From Lachnoanaerobaculum sanguinis (GTDB lineage: Bacteria > Bacillota > Clostridia > Lachnospirales > Lachnospiraceae), in the NCBI RefSeq assembly GCF_033242365.1, contig NZ_BTHK01000008.1, positions 1 to 64,000 of the forward strand: a stretch of 64,000 nucleotides of DNA, given 5' to 3'. The notes beneath the pieces are model-generated. The model saw only the letters and a program-made list of their open reading frames with translations, was not told where the DNA came from and made no database searches. Within the stretch, counting starts at the first letter, position 1. The number at the start of each line of letters is the position of its first letter. Shown here piece by piece: positions 33,250-42,464 of the stretch. Position numbers and translations under genes: made by a program.

Positions 33250-34146
33250 TTATAAAAATTCTTCTCTGATCCTTTTATTTATATAATTGAGTACTCTTTT
33301 TTTGTCTGCGCTCCACATCGGCTCAATAAGAAGCTTCTTATCTCCGTCTCCGGTCATTCTATGTATGATTGTACTCTCCGGAAGTATTTTTAAACAATTT
33401 ATAAGTACCTCGGTATATTCTTCAAGGCTCATTATTTTAAACGGTTGATCTTTGTATTCCTTTGCAAGTCTTGTTCCTCTTAGTACATGAAGTCCATGTA
33501 TCTTAATACCGTCTATTTTCTTTTTGGCAAGGTACTTAGCTGTGGCATACATATCCTCTTTACTTTCACCCGGCAACCCAAGAATCATATGTACTATTAC
33601 TTCAAAATTTCTTTGCTTCAGCTCATCATATGTCTTTTCAAATACATCAAGTGTATAACCTCTGTTAAACGCCTTTGCAGTGTTTTCATTTATAGTCTGA
33701 AGACCAAGTTCTATCCAAACAGGCTTTAACTGATTTAAACGCTCAAGTCCGTCCAACATCTCTTCACTAAAGCAATCGGGCCTTGTAGCAATGGAAAGTG
33801 CCACTATTTCATCTCTTTGTATAGCCTTCTCAAACAAGCTGATTAGTCTCTTCGTATCTCCATACGTGTTTGAAAATGATTGAAAATAAGCAATATATTT
33901 TCTATCGCATTCCTTTATTGAGCCCGGAATCTTCGCTGAAATCAAGTTTTTCGCTTTTTCTATTTGCTCTTTTATATCGTTGGCGCTTACTGCAAACTCT
34001 CCCGAGCCTTTTTCAGAGCAAAAACTACAGCCACCTACCCCAACCTTTCCGTCACGGTTGGGGCAGGTGGCTCCTGTAGTCAGTGCCAATCTGTACACTT
34101 TTGTTCCAAATTTTTCTTTACAATAATCTGATATTGTTTTTATCAT
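33250..34146 (-). CDS. Radical SAM protein, TIGR01212/YhcC family
   Basis: 298 aa. The start is the ATG of IKTISDYCKEKFG, preceded by GGGAGG. The radical SAM cluster is C-PNRDGKVGVGG-C-SF-C near residues 28-42, in the C-x10+-C-x2-C form of this family. Later motifs are IELGLQTINENTAKAFNRGY and HMILGLPGESKEDM, and a C-terminal extension follows. The family is near-universal in bacteria but its substrate is unknown. The codons around the cluster motif form an unusually long hairpin (34024-34080). Confidence 0.9.
   Translation of the reverse strand: MIKTISDYCKEKFGTKVYRLALTTGATCPNRDGKVGVGGCSFCSEKGSGEFAVSANDIKEQIEKAKNLISAKIPGSIKECDRKYIAYFQSFSNTYGDTKRLISLFEKAIQRDEIVALSIATRPDCFSEEMLDGLERLNQLKPVWIELGLQTINENTAKAFNRGYTLDVFEKTYDELKQRNFEVIVHMILGLPGESKEDMYATAKYLAKKKIDGIKIHGLHVLRGTRLAKEYKDQPFKIMSLEEYTEVLINCLKILPESTIIHRMTGDGDKKLLIEPMWSADKKRVLNYINKRIREEFL
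34024..34080. repeat. 57-bp imperfect palindrome inside the radical SAM gene
   Basis: ACTACAG-CCACCTACCCCAACC pairs with GGTTGGGGCAGGTGG-ctc-CTGTAGT around a 10-base loop TTTCCGTCAC. About 22 pairs, with one G-T wobble and a three-base bulge. Confidence 0.85.
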
Positions 34147-34319
34147 AATCCCACTTCCCTCCCTCACACAAACAGTCAGTAATCGGTAATAACAGTAATT
34201 TATAACAATACACTTGTACACTGTCGGGGCATAACTATAAACAAATGCTTGCCCAAGGCCCCAATATGTGCGCAAACGCCGTTTTTACTCGCCCTGAATA
34301 TGCTACCATCTAAAAAATA

Positions 34320-34775
34320 TTATTCTATAAGTTCAGTAGTCCAGTTTGTTTCCTGGATTTTATTATCTATAAGTCTGATTTCTTTTGCTGTCTCATCAGC
34401 CTCTTTTTGCCAAGCCTTAACATCTATCACAGGAACTATCTTTATCTCTGTATTTCTGGCTCTGTCTGTATTGCTGCTTCCCACATACACACTGTCTCTG
34501 TAAGCAGATGACTTTACTTGCAAAGCATCCTTTCTTGCAAGCAATTCTGTAATAGACTTTCCGTCAACTTTTGTTTCACAGTTTGTCTTATTGATAGCAG
34601 CTATCAAATATTCCAATCTGTTAATACAGGCATCAAGCTCCTTTTTTAAATCCTTAGGATCTTCTGCAGGCTTTTCTCCTTCCTGCACCAATATATTTCT
34701 GTTTAATCTACCCTTCAAATCTTCTATTTTGATATTGAGATCTGCTCTTTCCTGTAAAGCTACCGCTAATTTCAT
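34320..34775 (-). CDS. DIP1984 family protein
   Basis: A 151-aa, all-helical soluble protein. MKLAVALQERADLNIKIEDL and RLEYLIAAINKTNCETKVDG followed by KSITELLARKDALQVKSSAY are characteristic of the DIP1984 family (also annotated septicolysin in Streptococcus). The function is not established. Two long helical hairpins are likely. It lies 18 bases downstream of the EamA transporter on the same strand. The ribosome binding site is AAGGGAG. Confidence 0.88.
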   Translation of the reverse strand: MKLAVALQERADLNIKIEDLKGRLNRNILVQEGEKPAEDPKDLKKELDACINRLEYLIAAINKTNCETKVDGKSITELLARKDALQVKSSAYRDSVYVGSSNTDRARNTEIKIVPVIDVKAWQKEADETAKEIRLIDNKIQETNWTTELIE

Positions 34776-34793
34776 ATAACTCCCTTCAAATCC

Positions 34794-35666
34794 TTATTCT
34801 TTCTTTTCTTTAATTTGAATCACTATTGACATCAGTATAAAGCATATACCGACAAAAATCCTCAGACTCATATGTTCTCCAAGGAATATTACTCCAAGTA
34901 AAATACTGCTCACCGGCTCTATAGTGCTAAGAAGTGCCGCCGTCTGAGCTCCGCACATAGGTGCACCGATTTGGAATGTTGCAAGTGCCAATGTAGATAT
35001 AACAGCCGCCATAAATACACTCATTCCTATAGCTGTGGTATCCATTTGAAATCTGAACTTACCGGATACAAGCATAACTATGGCAATCTCTATTGCAAGT
35101 AAAAACGAAAGCCATGCAGACATTTTAATTACAGGTATCTTACCCGCTTTTCCATGTGTCAACACTATAATATATATGGCATAACCTACACCTGAGGCAA
35201 GTGCCATAACCATTCCCAAAATATTTATATTTCCGTCAGGTTGATAGAACACACCTATACCTATTGCACAGAACAATAAACATAACAGCTTTATCTTACT
35301 TATTTTTTTTCTAAAAATCAATAACTCAAGTAAAATAACTGCTGCCGGATATGAAAAATGCAATGTCGAAGCCAAACCTGATGATATATAGCTGTATGAT
35401 AAAAATAACAATATACACATAATAACTTCAGGAACAGACAAAATAAATATTGATATAAACTCATCCTTAGTTAACCAAATACTTTGTCCAAGCATCATAT
35501 AAATGGCGGCAAATACCGCTCCGCTTATCAAAAATCTAAGCACCAGCAGACTATATGCGTCTCCGCCGTGAGCATATATGATCTTTGCAAAAAAAGGCTG
35601 CAGTCCGAAGAAAAATCCGGACAGTAATAAGTATATTTCACCTTTTATACGAATTTTCTTTTCCAT
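34794..35666 (-). CDS. EamA/DMT superfamily transporter
   Basis: 290 aa with 10 membrane helices in two EamA repeats (about 10-140 and 150-285). Family features include GFFFGLQPFFAKIIYAHGGD at the start and STIEPVSSILLGVIFLGEHM in the second repeat. Drug/metabolite transporters of this kind usually export amino acids or metabolites; the substrate is unknown. GGGGGAA lies before the ATG. It forms a small operon with the DIP1984 gene. Confidence 0.9.
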   Translation of the reverse strand: MEKKIRIKGEIYLLLSGFFFGLQPFFAKIIYAHGGDAYSLLVLRFLISGAVFAAIYMMLGQSIWLTKDEFISIFILSVPEVIMCILLFLSYSYISSGLASTLHFSYPAAVILLELLIFRKKISKIKLLCLLFCAIGIGVFYQPDGNINILGMVMALASGVGYAIYIIVLTHGKAGKIPVIKMSAWLSFLLAIEIAIVMLVSGKFRFQMDTTAIGMSVFMAAVISTLALATFQIGAPMCGAQTAALLSTIEPVSSILLGVIFLGEHMSLRIFVGICFILMSIVIQIKEKKE

Positions 35667-35731
35667 AATTCCCCCTCAAATCCAATGATTTATTTTATTA
35701 TACAATATTGCTTCCGAAAATTCATCTATGA

Positions 35732-36223
35732 TTATATATCCATTGATTTTCCATCCAGGAAAGCTTCACTCAGTATTTCATCCTCATTATACACCAGTTT
35801 AAGTGAGAAAAATTCCTCTCTCTCTTCTAAAAGCTTCAGAAAAATTTTATCACCTTCCCATAAATTTAGATTCAACACCTCTTTTTTATCTATCCATTTT
35901 AATACACCTTCATTACATTCTATGGGATCCCCTACTACATTTCTTCCGACAAAAAGGTGCATATACTCTACAACTTCCTCTCCTGCTTTACCATATACAA
36001 AGGTTACGATACCTCGAAAATCAAAATCGCAAAGTTCATATCCCGTCTCTTCTCTTACTTCCCTGACAAGGCAATCCTCAGGACTTTCCATTTCCTCAAA
36101 ATGTCCGCCAACCCCTATCCACTTATCTTTGTTTATATCATTTTTCTTACTTACTCTATGAAGCATCAAATATTTATCATCTCTCTCAATATAGCATAGA
36201 GTGCAAAGCTTAACTTTTCTCAT
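35732..36223 (-). CDS. Nudix hydrolase (MutT/8-oxo-dGTP type)
   Basis: 163 aa. The Nudix box G-x5-E-x7-REVREETG is complete in GHFEEMESPEDCLVREVREE followed by TGY at residues ~41-63, preceded by KWIGVGG. The N-terminus VKLCTLCYIERDDKYLMLHR is typical of MutT-like 8-oxo-dGTP diphosphatases. It probably cleans oxidised nucleotides. Its ATG overlaps the stop of the SdpI-family gene by one base (TAATG) and AAAGGA precedes it, so the two are coupled. Confidence 0.92.
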   Translation of the reverse strand: MRKVKLCTLCYIERDDKYLMLHRVSKKNDINKDKWIGVGGHFEEMESPEDCLVREVREETGYELCDFDFRGIVTFVYGKAGEEVVEYMHLFVGRNVVGDPIECNEGVLKWIDKKEVLNLNLWEGDKIFLKLLEEREEFFSLKLVYNEDEILSEAFLDGKSMDI

Positions 36224-36612
36224 TATTTGTCCTTTCTGTTTCCATTTTTATCAAATCTTTTTCTAAGTGATATTTCTGTCGGAATAACCGGCAAAAGCAT
36301 TGCTACCAACTGAACATAGCATATAATCATTCCGGCAAATCCCACAGTATCTTTATCTTTTCCGATAAAAAAGAATAATACAATTATACTTATTAACCCT
36401 ACTGCAATACCGAATCTAAACCAGAGCTTACCAAAAAATCTATGTGCATACTCCCATGTTTCTTCATTTTTCATAGACATTACAGTACGGTATCCGAATG
36501 CAAACTTACTTCTTGCTATTTTGGGAGGCTTTTTTTCAAAGACACGTCCGTAAATTATCATAACAAAAGGAGTAAGTAAGTTCATTACAAGCATAAAAAT
36601 CCAAAAATTCAT
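36223..36612 (-). CDS. SdpI/YfhL family membrane protein
   Basis: 129 aa with three membrane helices. The SdpI C-terminal signature FGYRTVMSMKNEETWEYAHR is followed by FFGKLW near residues 38-65. In Bacillus, SdpI gives immunity to the SdpC toxin and acts as a receptor; family members without sdpC nearby have unknown roles. The N-terminal DUF1648 part is absent here, as in short forms. First gene of a two-gene operon with the Nudix hydrolase, divergent from sbcDC. Confidence 0.82.
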   Translation of the reverse strand: MNFWIFMLVMNLLTPFVMIIYGRVFEKKPPKIARSKFAFGYRTVMSMKNEETWEYAHRFFGKLWFRFGIAVGLISIIVLFFFIGKDKDTVGFAGMIICYVQLVAMLLPVIPTEISLRKRFDKNGNRKDK

Positions 36613-36678
36613 AAGTCAACTTCCTTTTATATTTTATAGTTTAATGCACGCAAAACAAAGAAAATAGTCTAAAAATTT

Positions 36679-36707
36679 TCACTATCCTTCTTCCTTATGC
36701 TATAATA
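36679..36707 (+). promoter_or_regulatory. Promoter of sbcDC
   Basis: TTCACT (36679-36684), 17-bp spacer, TATAAT (36702-36707), about 105 bases before sbcD. Confidence 0.5.
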
Positions 36708-36814
36708 TTAACATATATATTTTTATACTTAAAGCTATAATATATTTATTTTTTATATGGTTTTTTAGCTATAAGAATAAAATCCGTAATCATACAAGTG
36801 AAAGGAATCAGCTC

Positions 36815-37951
36815 ATGAAGCTTATGCATCTATCCGATTTACACCTTGGAAAACGTGTAAATGAATTTTCAATGCTGGAAGACCAGACCTATATCCTCAA
36901 TAAAATCATTCATATTATAGATGAGGAACAACCAAGCGGTATAATACTTGCCGGTGATATCTATGATAAGCCCATTCCTCCTGCCGAAGCGGTGGAGCTT
37001 TTTGATGATTTTCTCTATAAACTGTCACAGAGAGAACTAAATGTTTTTATAATAAGCGGCAATCATGATTCTGCAGAGCGTATTGCATTCGGTTCCAGAC
37101 TGTTTGATAAAGCAGGCATACATCTGTCTCCGGTTTATAACGGCAATATTTCTCCAATTGAACTTTCTGATGATTTTGGAAAGATAAATATATACATGTT
37201 GCCTTTTATAAAACCTGTTAATGTTAGAAGATATTTTCCGGATGAAGAAATAAATTCATATACCGCCGCCGTCTCCACTGTAATCGATAATATGCCTATA
37301 GATACTGATAGTAGAAATATCCTTGTCACTCACCAGTTTGTTACAGGCTCTTCAAGAACAGAATCAGAAGATATTTCCGTTGGCGGTAGTGACAATGTAG
37401 ATGCAAGCGTTTTTAAAGACTTTGATTATGTGGCACTTGGACATATTCACCGTTCGCAAAACTGTGGAAGTGAGTATATAAGATATTGCGGTACACCGCT
37501 AAAGTACTCATTCTCTGAAGCAAATGATACCAAGAGTATAACCGTAATTGATATAAAAGAAAAAGGAAATATAAAACTTGATTTCATTCCTCTCACACCG
37601 CTTCGTGATATGGTGGAAATAAAAGGTAAATATAATGAAATTATGCTTAAAGATTTTTATGAAGGCAGTACTTTAAGAAATGACTACCTTCATATCACCT
37701 TGACTGATGAAGATGATATACAGGATGTTATAACAAAACTTCGTGTGGTTTACAAAAATATAATGAAGCTTGATTATGACAATCAAAGAACAAGAAACAG
37801 TGCCGAGATAAACCTTATCAATGATATGGAATCAAAGTCACCTCTTGAATTGTTTGATATATTCTATGAGTCAAGAAACGGTCAACATTTAAATGATATA
37901 CAAAAAGATTTTATGAAAAATATTATTGAAGATATTTGGAGGGATAAATAA
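36815..37951 (+). CDS. sbcD: Exonuclease SbcCD, subunit D
   Basis: 378 aa. Mre11-type metallophosphoesterase motifs: HLSDLHLGK at residue ~5, LAGDIYDKP at ~47, ISGNHDSAERI at ~82, THQF at ~170 and ALGHIHRSQ at ~207. It is the nuclease partner of SbcC; the complex opens DNA hairpins and degrades double-strand ends. AAAGGA lies before the ATG. Its stop overlaps the sbcC start by one base (TAATG), so the subunits are translationally coupled. Confidence 0.96.
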   Translation: MKLMHLSDLHLGKRVNEFSMLEDQTYILNKIIHIIDEEQPSGIILAGDIYDKPIPPAEAVELFDDFLYKLSQRELNVFIISGNHDSAERIAFGSRLFDKAGIHLSPVYNGNISPIELSDDFGKINIYMLPFIKPVNVRRYFPDEEINSYTAAVSTVIDNMPIDTDSRNILVTHQFVTGSSRTESEDISVGGSDNVDASVFKDFDYVALGHIHRSQNCGSEYIRYCGTPLKYSFSEANDTKSITVIDIKEKGNIKLDFIPLTPLRDMVEIKGKYNEIMLKDFYEGSTLRNDYLHITLTDEDDIQDVITKLRVVYKNIMKLDYDNQRTRNSAEINLINDMESKSPLELFDIFYESRNGQHLNDIQKDFMKNIIEDIWRDK

Positions 37952-40716
37952 TGAGACCTATAAAATTAACAGTTTCTGCATTTGGACCTTATGCCGGCAA
38001 AACGGAATTTGACTTTGACAAGCTTGGTACAGGCGGTCTTTATCTTATAACCGGTGATACAGGCGCCGGTAAAACAACTATTTTTGATGCTATTACCTAT
38101 GCTCTTTACGGGGATCCAAGCGGTAATAACAGAGAAGTTTCCATGTTTCGCTCAAAGTATGCAAGCGATGAAACACCTACATTTGTGAAACTTATCTTCA
38201 ATTATAAGGGAAAGAAATATACCATCAAAAGAAATCCGGAATATGAAAGAGCGGCACAACGAGGATCAGGGCTTACAAAGCAGACTGCAGCTGTGGAGCT
38301 TATTCTTCCCGATGGAAAACCAATCACCAAAACCAGAGAGGTTGATAAGGAAATAAACAATATCATAGGTATTAACAGAGATCAGTTCTGTCAAATAGCA
38401 ATGATTGCACAGGGAGATTTCCTAAAACTTTTAATAGCACCTACTAAAGACAGAATAGAAATATTCAGGCATATATTTAAAACAAAACTTTATTCAGATC
38501 TGCAAAGCAGGTTAAAGTCAGAAGCATCCGCTCTTGATAACTCCTGCTCAAAAATAAAGCAAAGTATTTCACAGTATATCTCAGGAATAAGTTGTGATGA
38601 CTCCTCACTGCTTTATACAGAGGTTACAAAGGCAAAAAACTCTGAATTACCTACAGATGAATGTATTGAGCTTATTGAAAAACTTATATCAGAAGATATT
38701 GCAGCTGAAGAAAAGACTGCTGACTCGATATCTGAAATAGAAAAGCAACTTGATGTATTAAAGATAAATATTGAGCGTGGCGAGAATTATCTGAAAGCAA
38801 AGTCAGCCTTTGAGCAAAATGAAATACAGATTTCAAGACTCACTGAAGACAAGCTCTCTTTAACAAAAGCTTTAGAAGACGAACAGAAAAAAACATCACT
38901 CCAGGAAAAGCTTACTAAGGATTCTGCAACTATAGAGTCTCAATTGTCTGAGTATGATGAATTAAGCCAAAAAGAATCAGCCTTTAAGAATAATGTTGCA
39001 AATATAGAGAAAAACAATGCTCTGCTTATAAAAACAGGAAAAGATATAGAAGATTTAAAAGCTGAAATCGAGCGATTGAGTGAAGAATCAAAAGCTCTAC
39101 AAAAATCTGGAGAGCAAAAGATTTTATTTGAAAATCAAAAGTCTGTTTATAAGGATAGCCTCTCAAAGTTAAATACTTTATTAAAGAGCATGGAAAGTCT
39201 GATACAAATTGCCGCAGAGTACAAAGAGGCTACTGTAATATACGAAAAGAAAAAAGCTATAGCAAACGAGCTTGACCTATCTTTTAAAGTGAAAAACAAT
39301 CTTTATCTTGATGCTCAGGCAGGTCTTTTGGCAGAAACCCTTGTAGATAATATGCCCTGTCCTGTATGTGGTTCCCTATCACACCCGCAAAAAGCCGTCA
39401 AGCCCACTGATGTTCCAGAAAAGGATGAACTGGATGCTCTCCAATCCAAGCTTTCAAAGGCGAATGCCGAGGCAAATGATGCCAGCCTTAGAGCCGGAAA
39501 CTTAAGAGGTATAAAGAACGAGAAGACAGATGCTACAGTGTCCTCTATCAAGGAACTTCTTGGTGATATCGATATGAATAATGCCACCGATATTACAAGG
39601 TCAAAAATAACCGAACTTGAAAGTAATATCAAAGTACTTGACCAAAATATCCGGACGGAAGAAAAAAACATTGCCCGAAAAGAAGCTATTGAAGTCAGAC
39701 TTCCTCAGTCACGTGCAAGGGTAGAAGAATTGCAAAGCGGTATAACTGCTATCAGCAATACAATAAGTACTTTGACATCTGAGAATAACTCACTAAATAA
39801 GAGAATTATTGATTTAAAATCAAAACTTGCATTTGCTTCAAAGCTTGAAGCAACCAAGGAAATACAAAAGAATCAAGAAATGATTTTAAAAATAAAAAAA
39901 GATATAGAGCTGGCTGCAAAGAGATTAAATGAGTGCAGTGAAAATCTGGCTTCAGCCAATGCTACAAAGGATGAGCTTTCAAAGCAGATGGAAAATAAGC
40001 AGGAAATTGATCTTGAAGCTGAAAAACAAAAAATGGTTGGACTTACTGCAAACAAAATTCAGTTTAATAAAAATAAGGAGAATATTCATAGCCGAATAGT
40101 AAATAATAAGTCAAATCACGATAATATAAAGCTCAAATCCTCCGAGCTTATAGATATTGAGAAAAAATACACCTGGGTAAAAGCTCTCTCAGATACTGCA
40201 AACGGCACTATCACCGGGAAAGATAAGATAATGCTTGAAACCTATATTCAAATGCATTACTTTGACCGAATTATCTCAAGAGCAAACGCCAGACTGATGA
40301 TAATGACAGACGGTCAATATGATCTTATCCGTAGAGAGGAATCCCTTAGTAAAGTCGGACAAACCGGACTTGATCTTGATGTAATAGACCACTACAACGG
40401 TACTACAAGAAGTGTAAAATCACTCTCCGGTGGTGAATCATTTAAAGCTTCTTTAGCTTTAGCACTTGGACTCTCTGATGAAATTCAATCATCTGCCGGC
40501 GGTATACAACTTGATACTATGTTTATAGACGAGGGCTTCGGCTCACTTGATGAAGACTCCCTCGCTCAGGCAATGAATGCCCTTGCATCACTTGCAAGCA
40601 ACAATAAGCTTATCGGCATCATCTCCCATGTGGGTGAACTCAAGCAAAAAATCGACAAACAAATTATTGTAAAAAAGGACAAGACCGGCGGAAGCAGGGC
40701 TGAGATAATAATATAG
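37951..40716 (+). CDS. sbcC: Exonuclease SbcCD, subunit C (SMC-like ATPase)
   Basis: 921 aa, slightly shorter than E. coli SbcC. Walker A GDTGAGKTTIFDAI lies near residue 35, two long coiled coils surround the zinc hook NMPCPVCGSLSHP near residue 467, the signature is SLSGGESFKASLALALGLS, and Walker B is MFIDEGFGSLDEDSL near residue 850. It binds DNA ends and drives SbcD. With sbcD it is one of the few plus-strand transcription units. A strong terminator follows. Confidence 0.96.
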   Translation: MRPIKLTVSAFGPYAGKTEFDFDKLGTGGLYLITGDTGAGKTTIFDAITYALYGDPSGNNREVSMFRSKYASDETPTFVKLIFNYKGKKYTIKRNPEYERAAQRGSGLTKQTAAVELILPDGKPITKTREVDKEINNIIGINRDQFCQIAMIAQGDFLKLLIAPTKDRIEIFRHIFKTKLYSDLQSRLKSEASALDNSCSKIKQSISQYISGISCDDSSLLYTEVTKAKNSELPTDECIELIEKLISEDIAAEEKTADSISEIEKQLDVLKINIERGENYLKAKSAFEQNEIQISRLTEDKLSLTKALEDEQKKTSLQEKLTKDSATIESQLSEYDELSQKESAFKNNVANIEKNNALLIKTGKDIEDLKAEIERLSEESKALQKSGEQKILFENQKSVYKDSLSKLNTLLKSMESLIQIAAEYKEATVIYEKKKAIANELDLSFKVKNNLYLDAQAGLLAETLVDNMPCPVCGSLSHPQKAVKPTDVPEKDELDALQSKLSKANAEANDASLRAGNLRGIKNEKTDATVSSIKELLGDIDMNNATDITRSKITELESNIKVLDQNIRTEEKNIARKEAIEVRLPQSRARVEELQSGITAISNTISTLTSENNSLNKRIIDLKSKLAFASKLEATKEIQKNQEMILKIKKDIELAAKRLNECSENLASANATKDELSKQMENKQEIDLEAEKQKMVGLTANKIQFNKNKENIHSRIVNNKSNHDNIKLKSSELIDIEKKYTWVKALSDTANGTITGKDKIMLETYIQMHYFDRIISRANARLMIMTDGQYDLIRREESLSKVGQTGLDLDVIDHYNGTTRSVKSLSGGESFKASLALALGLSDEIQSSAGGIQLDTMFIDEGFGSLDEDSLAQAMNALASLASNNKLIGIISHVGELKQKIDKQIIVKKDKTGGSRAEIII

Positions 40717-40723
40717 AAAAATA

Positions 40724-40767
40724 GGTACTGCAAAATCGTTGTAAATCAGATTTTACAGTACCTTTTT
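40724..40767 (+). terminator. Rho-independent terminator after sbcC
   Basis: GGTACTGCAAAATC ... GATTTTACAGTACC followed by TTTTTC. Confidence 0.9.
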
Positions 40768-40784
40768 CAGGTCCTATTATAAAC

Positions 40785-41090
40785 TCAGTTTTTAAATTCA
40801 TCCATCAAATTATACTTTTTGAGTAATTCATTTCTATATTCCTTATTAGTATTGGCTTTAAGTATCTTCTCCAAATCACCTTCCTTTACCAATATTTCAT
40901 TCAGTTTGCTTATGATATCTGCACCTTTTTCAATTCCTTTCTCAATGCCTTTTTCAATACCCTTTTCAATACCTTTTGCCTCTACTCTATCAAGTACTTC
41001 ACACATAGTCACTCTCTCCTTTCCGTTTAAATCATTTATAGTTTCCTCAAATCTTTTATCGCCTGTCATTGCGGCCATCAACATTAACAA
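40785..41090 (-). pseudogene. Rpn-family nuclease / transposase-like protein, C-terminal fragment
   Basis: 101 codons matching the C-terminal region of Rpn/PD-(D/E)XK family transposase-like proteins: KERVTMCEVLDRVEAKGIEKG followed by a run of four GIEK tetrapeptides, then ISKLNEILVKEGDLEKILKA. The N-terminal nuclease domain with the catalytic residues is missing, and no ribosome binding site precedes the first ATG. The GIEKG run is a 12-base tandem repeat prone to slippage. It is convergent with sbcC and directly abuts the GNAT gene. Confidence 0.75.
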
Positions 41091-41099
41091 TTATATATT

Positions 41100-41570
41100 T
41101 TACAATTCCGCCATCCTCTTTAATGTATCCCCTGCAATCCTGTATGTCGTCCAGTCTGACATGGGTTTGGCACCCAGAGACAGATAAAACTCAATACTTG
41201 GCTTATTCCAGTCAAGGCACCACCACTCAAGTCTGCCACAACCTCTATCTACAGCGATGGAGGCCAGCTTATTTAATAAAGCCTTGCCATATCCTCTTCC
41301 TCTAAACTCAGGCAGTACAAAAAGATCCTCAAGATATATTCCGGCTCTGCCTAAGAATGTAGAAAAGTTGTGAAAGAAAAGTGCAAACCCGACTTCCTTT
41401 TCATTCTCCATTACAAAAATAACTTCCGCTTTCTGCTTATCAAAAATCCATTCTTCCAATGTCTTCTCATCAGCTACCACTTCATCAAGCATTTTCTCAT
41501 AAAGGGCCAGCTCCTTTATAAAATAAAGTATTAAATCGGTATCTTCTCTTTTTGCGAACCTAAAATTCAT
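41100..41570 (-). CDS. GNAT family N-acetyltransferase (diamine acetyltransferase-like)
   Basis: 156 aa. The acetyl-CoA binding motif A is YLEDLFVLPEFRGRGYGKALL (R-x-x-G-x-G), followed by ASIAVDRGCGRLEWWCLDWN and the end of the domain NKPSIEFYLSLGAKPM. The overall pattern, including LALYEKM near the start, resembles spermidine/spermine or thialysine acetyltransferases (SAT2-like). Substrate inferred only. AGGGGG precedes the ATG. Confidence 0.9.
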   Translation of the reverse strand: MNFRFAKREDTDLILYFIKELALYEKMLDEVVADEKTLEEWIFDKQKAEVIFVMENEKEVGFALFFHNFSTFLGRAGIYLEDLFVLPEFRGRGYGKALLNKLASIAVDRGCGRLEWWCLDWNKPSIEFYLSLGAKPMSDWTTYRIAGDTLKRMAEL

Positions 41571-41642
41571 ATTTCCCCCTTTATAAATTATTCGTTTAAC
41601 AGTTCCTACAACAGACTAAGTTGTCCCATAAATAAAATTAAA

Positions 41643-42371
41643 TTATTGCTCTCCTACATTCTCCAAAGACATATCAATATCATATATATCATCAATCATA
41701 GCCCCACTGTCTGTTTTTGTAATATATACCATTGAAAGACTTGTTAAAGGCTCTACTGAGGTAATTGTTATCTTTGTAAGCACTGCATATGAATTATCCT
41801 TATAACCTATATATGCAATCGGCTTATACTCCACTCCTGTTAAGCCTTCTAGTGCCTTATCAAAAGCAACCTTGACCTCTTCATTTTCATCCATATAAGG
41901 ATTTGCATCATTGTACTCCCAGCCTTCCTTTCCTTCCAAAAGTCTAAGGCTGCCTGTGATTTCAGCATTTCCTTCCAAGTCCTCATATACCTTTAAAATT
42001 ACATACTCCGGCTTGGCATCCGGTACTACCATTTCCGCTCTGCAAAGATATAAATAATTTGTTCCGGCAACAATCTGCGAACCAAGTACCGCTGCTACAT
42101 CATATCTGTAGCCATCCAAATCCTCTGTAGCCTTTTCAAAAGCTGACATAGCATTTGCATCATCGATTCCGTCAAAATCATTATTTATTGCCCATCCACC
42201 TGTTATAGGTGTAGATTCATTTGTTTCACTTATTTCTTCTGCTTCTTTAGTAAGTGTACTTTCCTGTGATGCTGTAGTTGCCTGAGATTCTGTATTATTC
42301 GCCTTTGCACCGCAACCCATAATTGAAGCCACACAGAGTATTCCCAATGTAACAGTAAATAATCTTCTCAT
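41643..42371 (-). CDS. Putative lipoprotein
   Basis: 242 aa. Signal peptide with lipobox ASIMGC, with the lipidated Cys at residue ~20. A Ser/Thr/Glu-rich linker (~25-55) follows, then a globular domain beginning GGWAINNDFDGIDDANAMSA, which appears to contain two related halves (AFEKATEDLDG..Y and AFDKALEGLTG..Y). I do not recognise a named family. It would be anchored outside the membrane. GGGGAT precedes the ATG. Its function is unknown, and it is transcribed in the same direction as, but apart from, the operon behind it. Confidence 0.75.
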   Translation of the reverse strand: MRRLFTVTLGILCVASIMGCGAKANNTESQATTASQESTLTKEAEEISETNESTPITGGWAINNDFDGIDDANAMSAFEKATEDLDGYRYDVAAVLGSQIVAGTNYLYLCRAEMVVPDAKPEYVILKVYEDLEGNAEITGSLRLLEGKEGWEYNDANPYMDENEEVKVAFDKALEGLTGVEYKPIAYIGYKDNSYAVLTKITITSVEPLTSLSMVYITKTDSGAMIDDIYDIDMSLENVGEQ

Positions 42372-42464
42372 TTTCTTATCCCCTTAAACAAAATATTACT
42401 GTGATTACCTCACTCAATTATACAGACGGAAAAATGTTATAAGGTCACAATATAAATTTAATTT

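Noticed and set aside
34149..34275. N-terminal extension of the radical SAM protein by 43 codons
   Set aside because: GGGAGG lies before the internal ATG at 34144-34146, homologues start there, and the extension has no conserved features.
40930..41000. Short tandem repeat that could be taken for a CRISPR-like array
   Set aside because: It is a 12-base coding repeat (GIEK) without spacers. No CRISPR array or cas gene is seen anywhere in the window.
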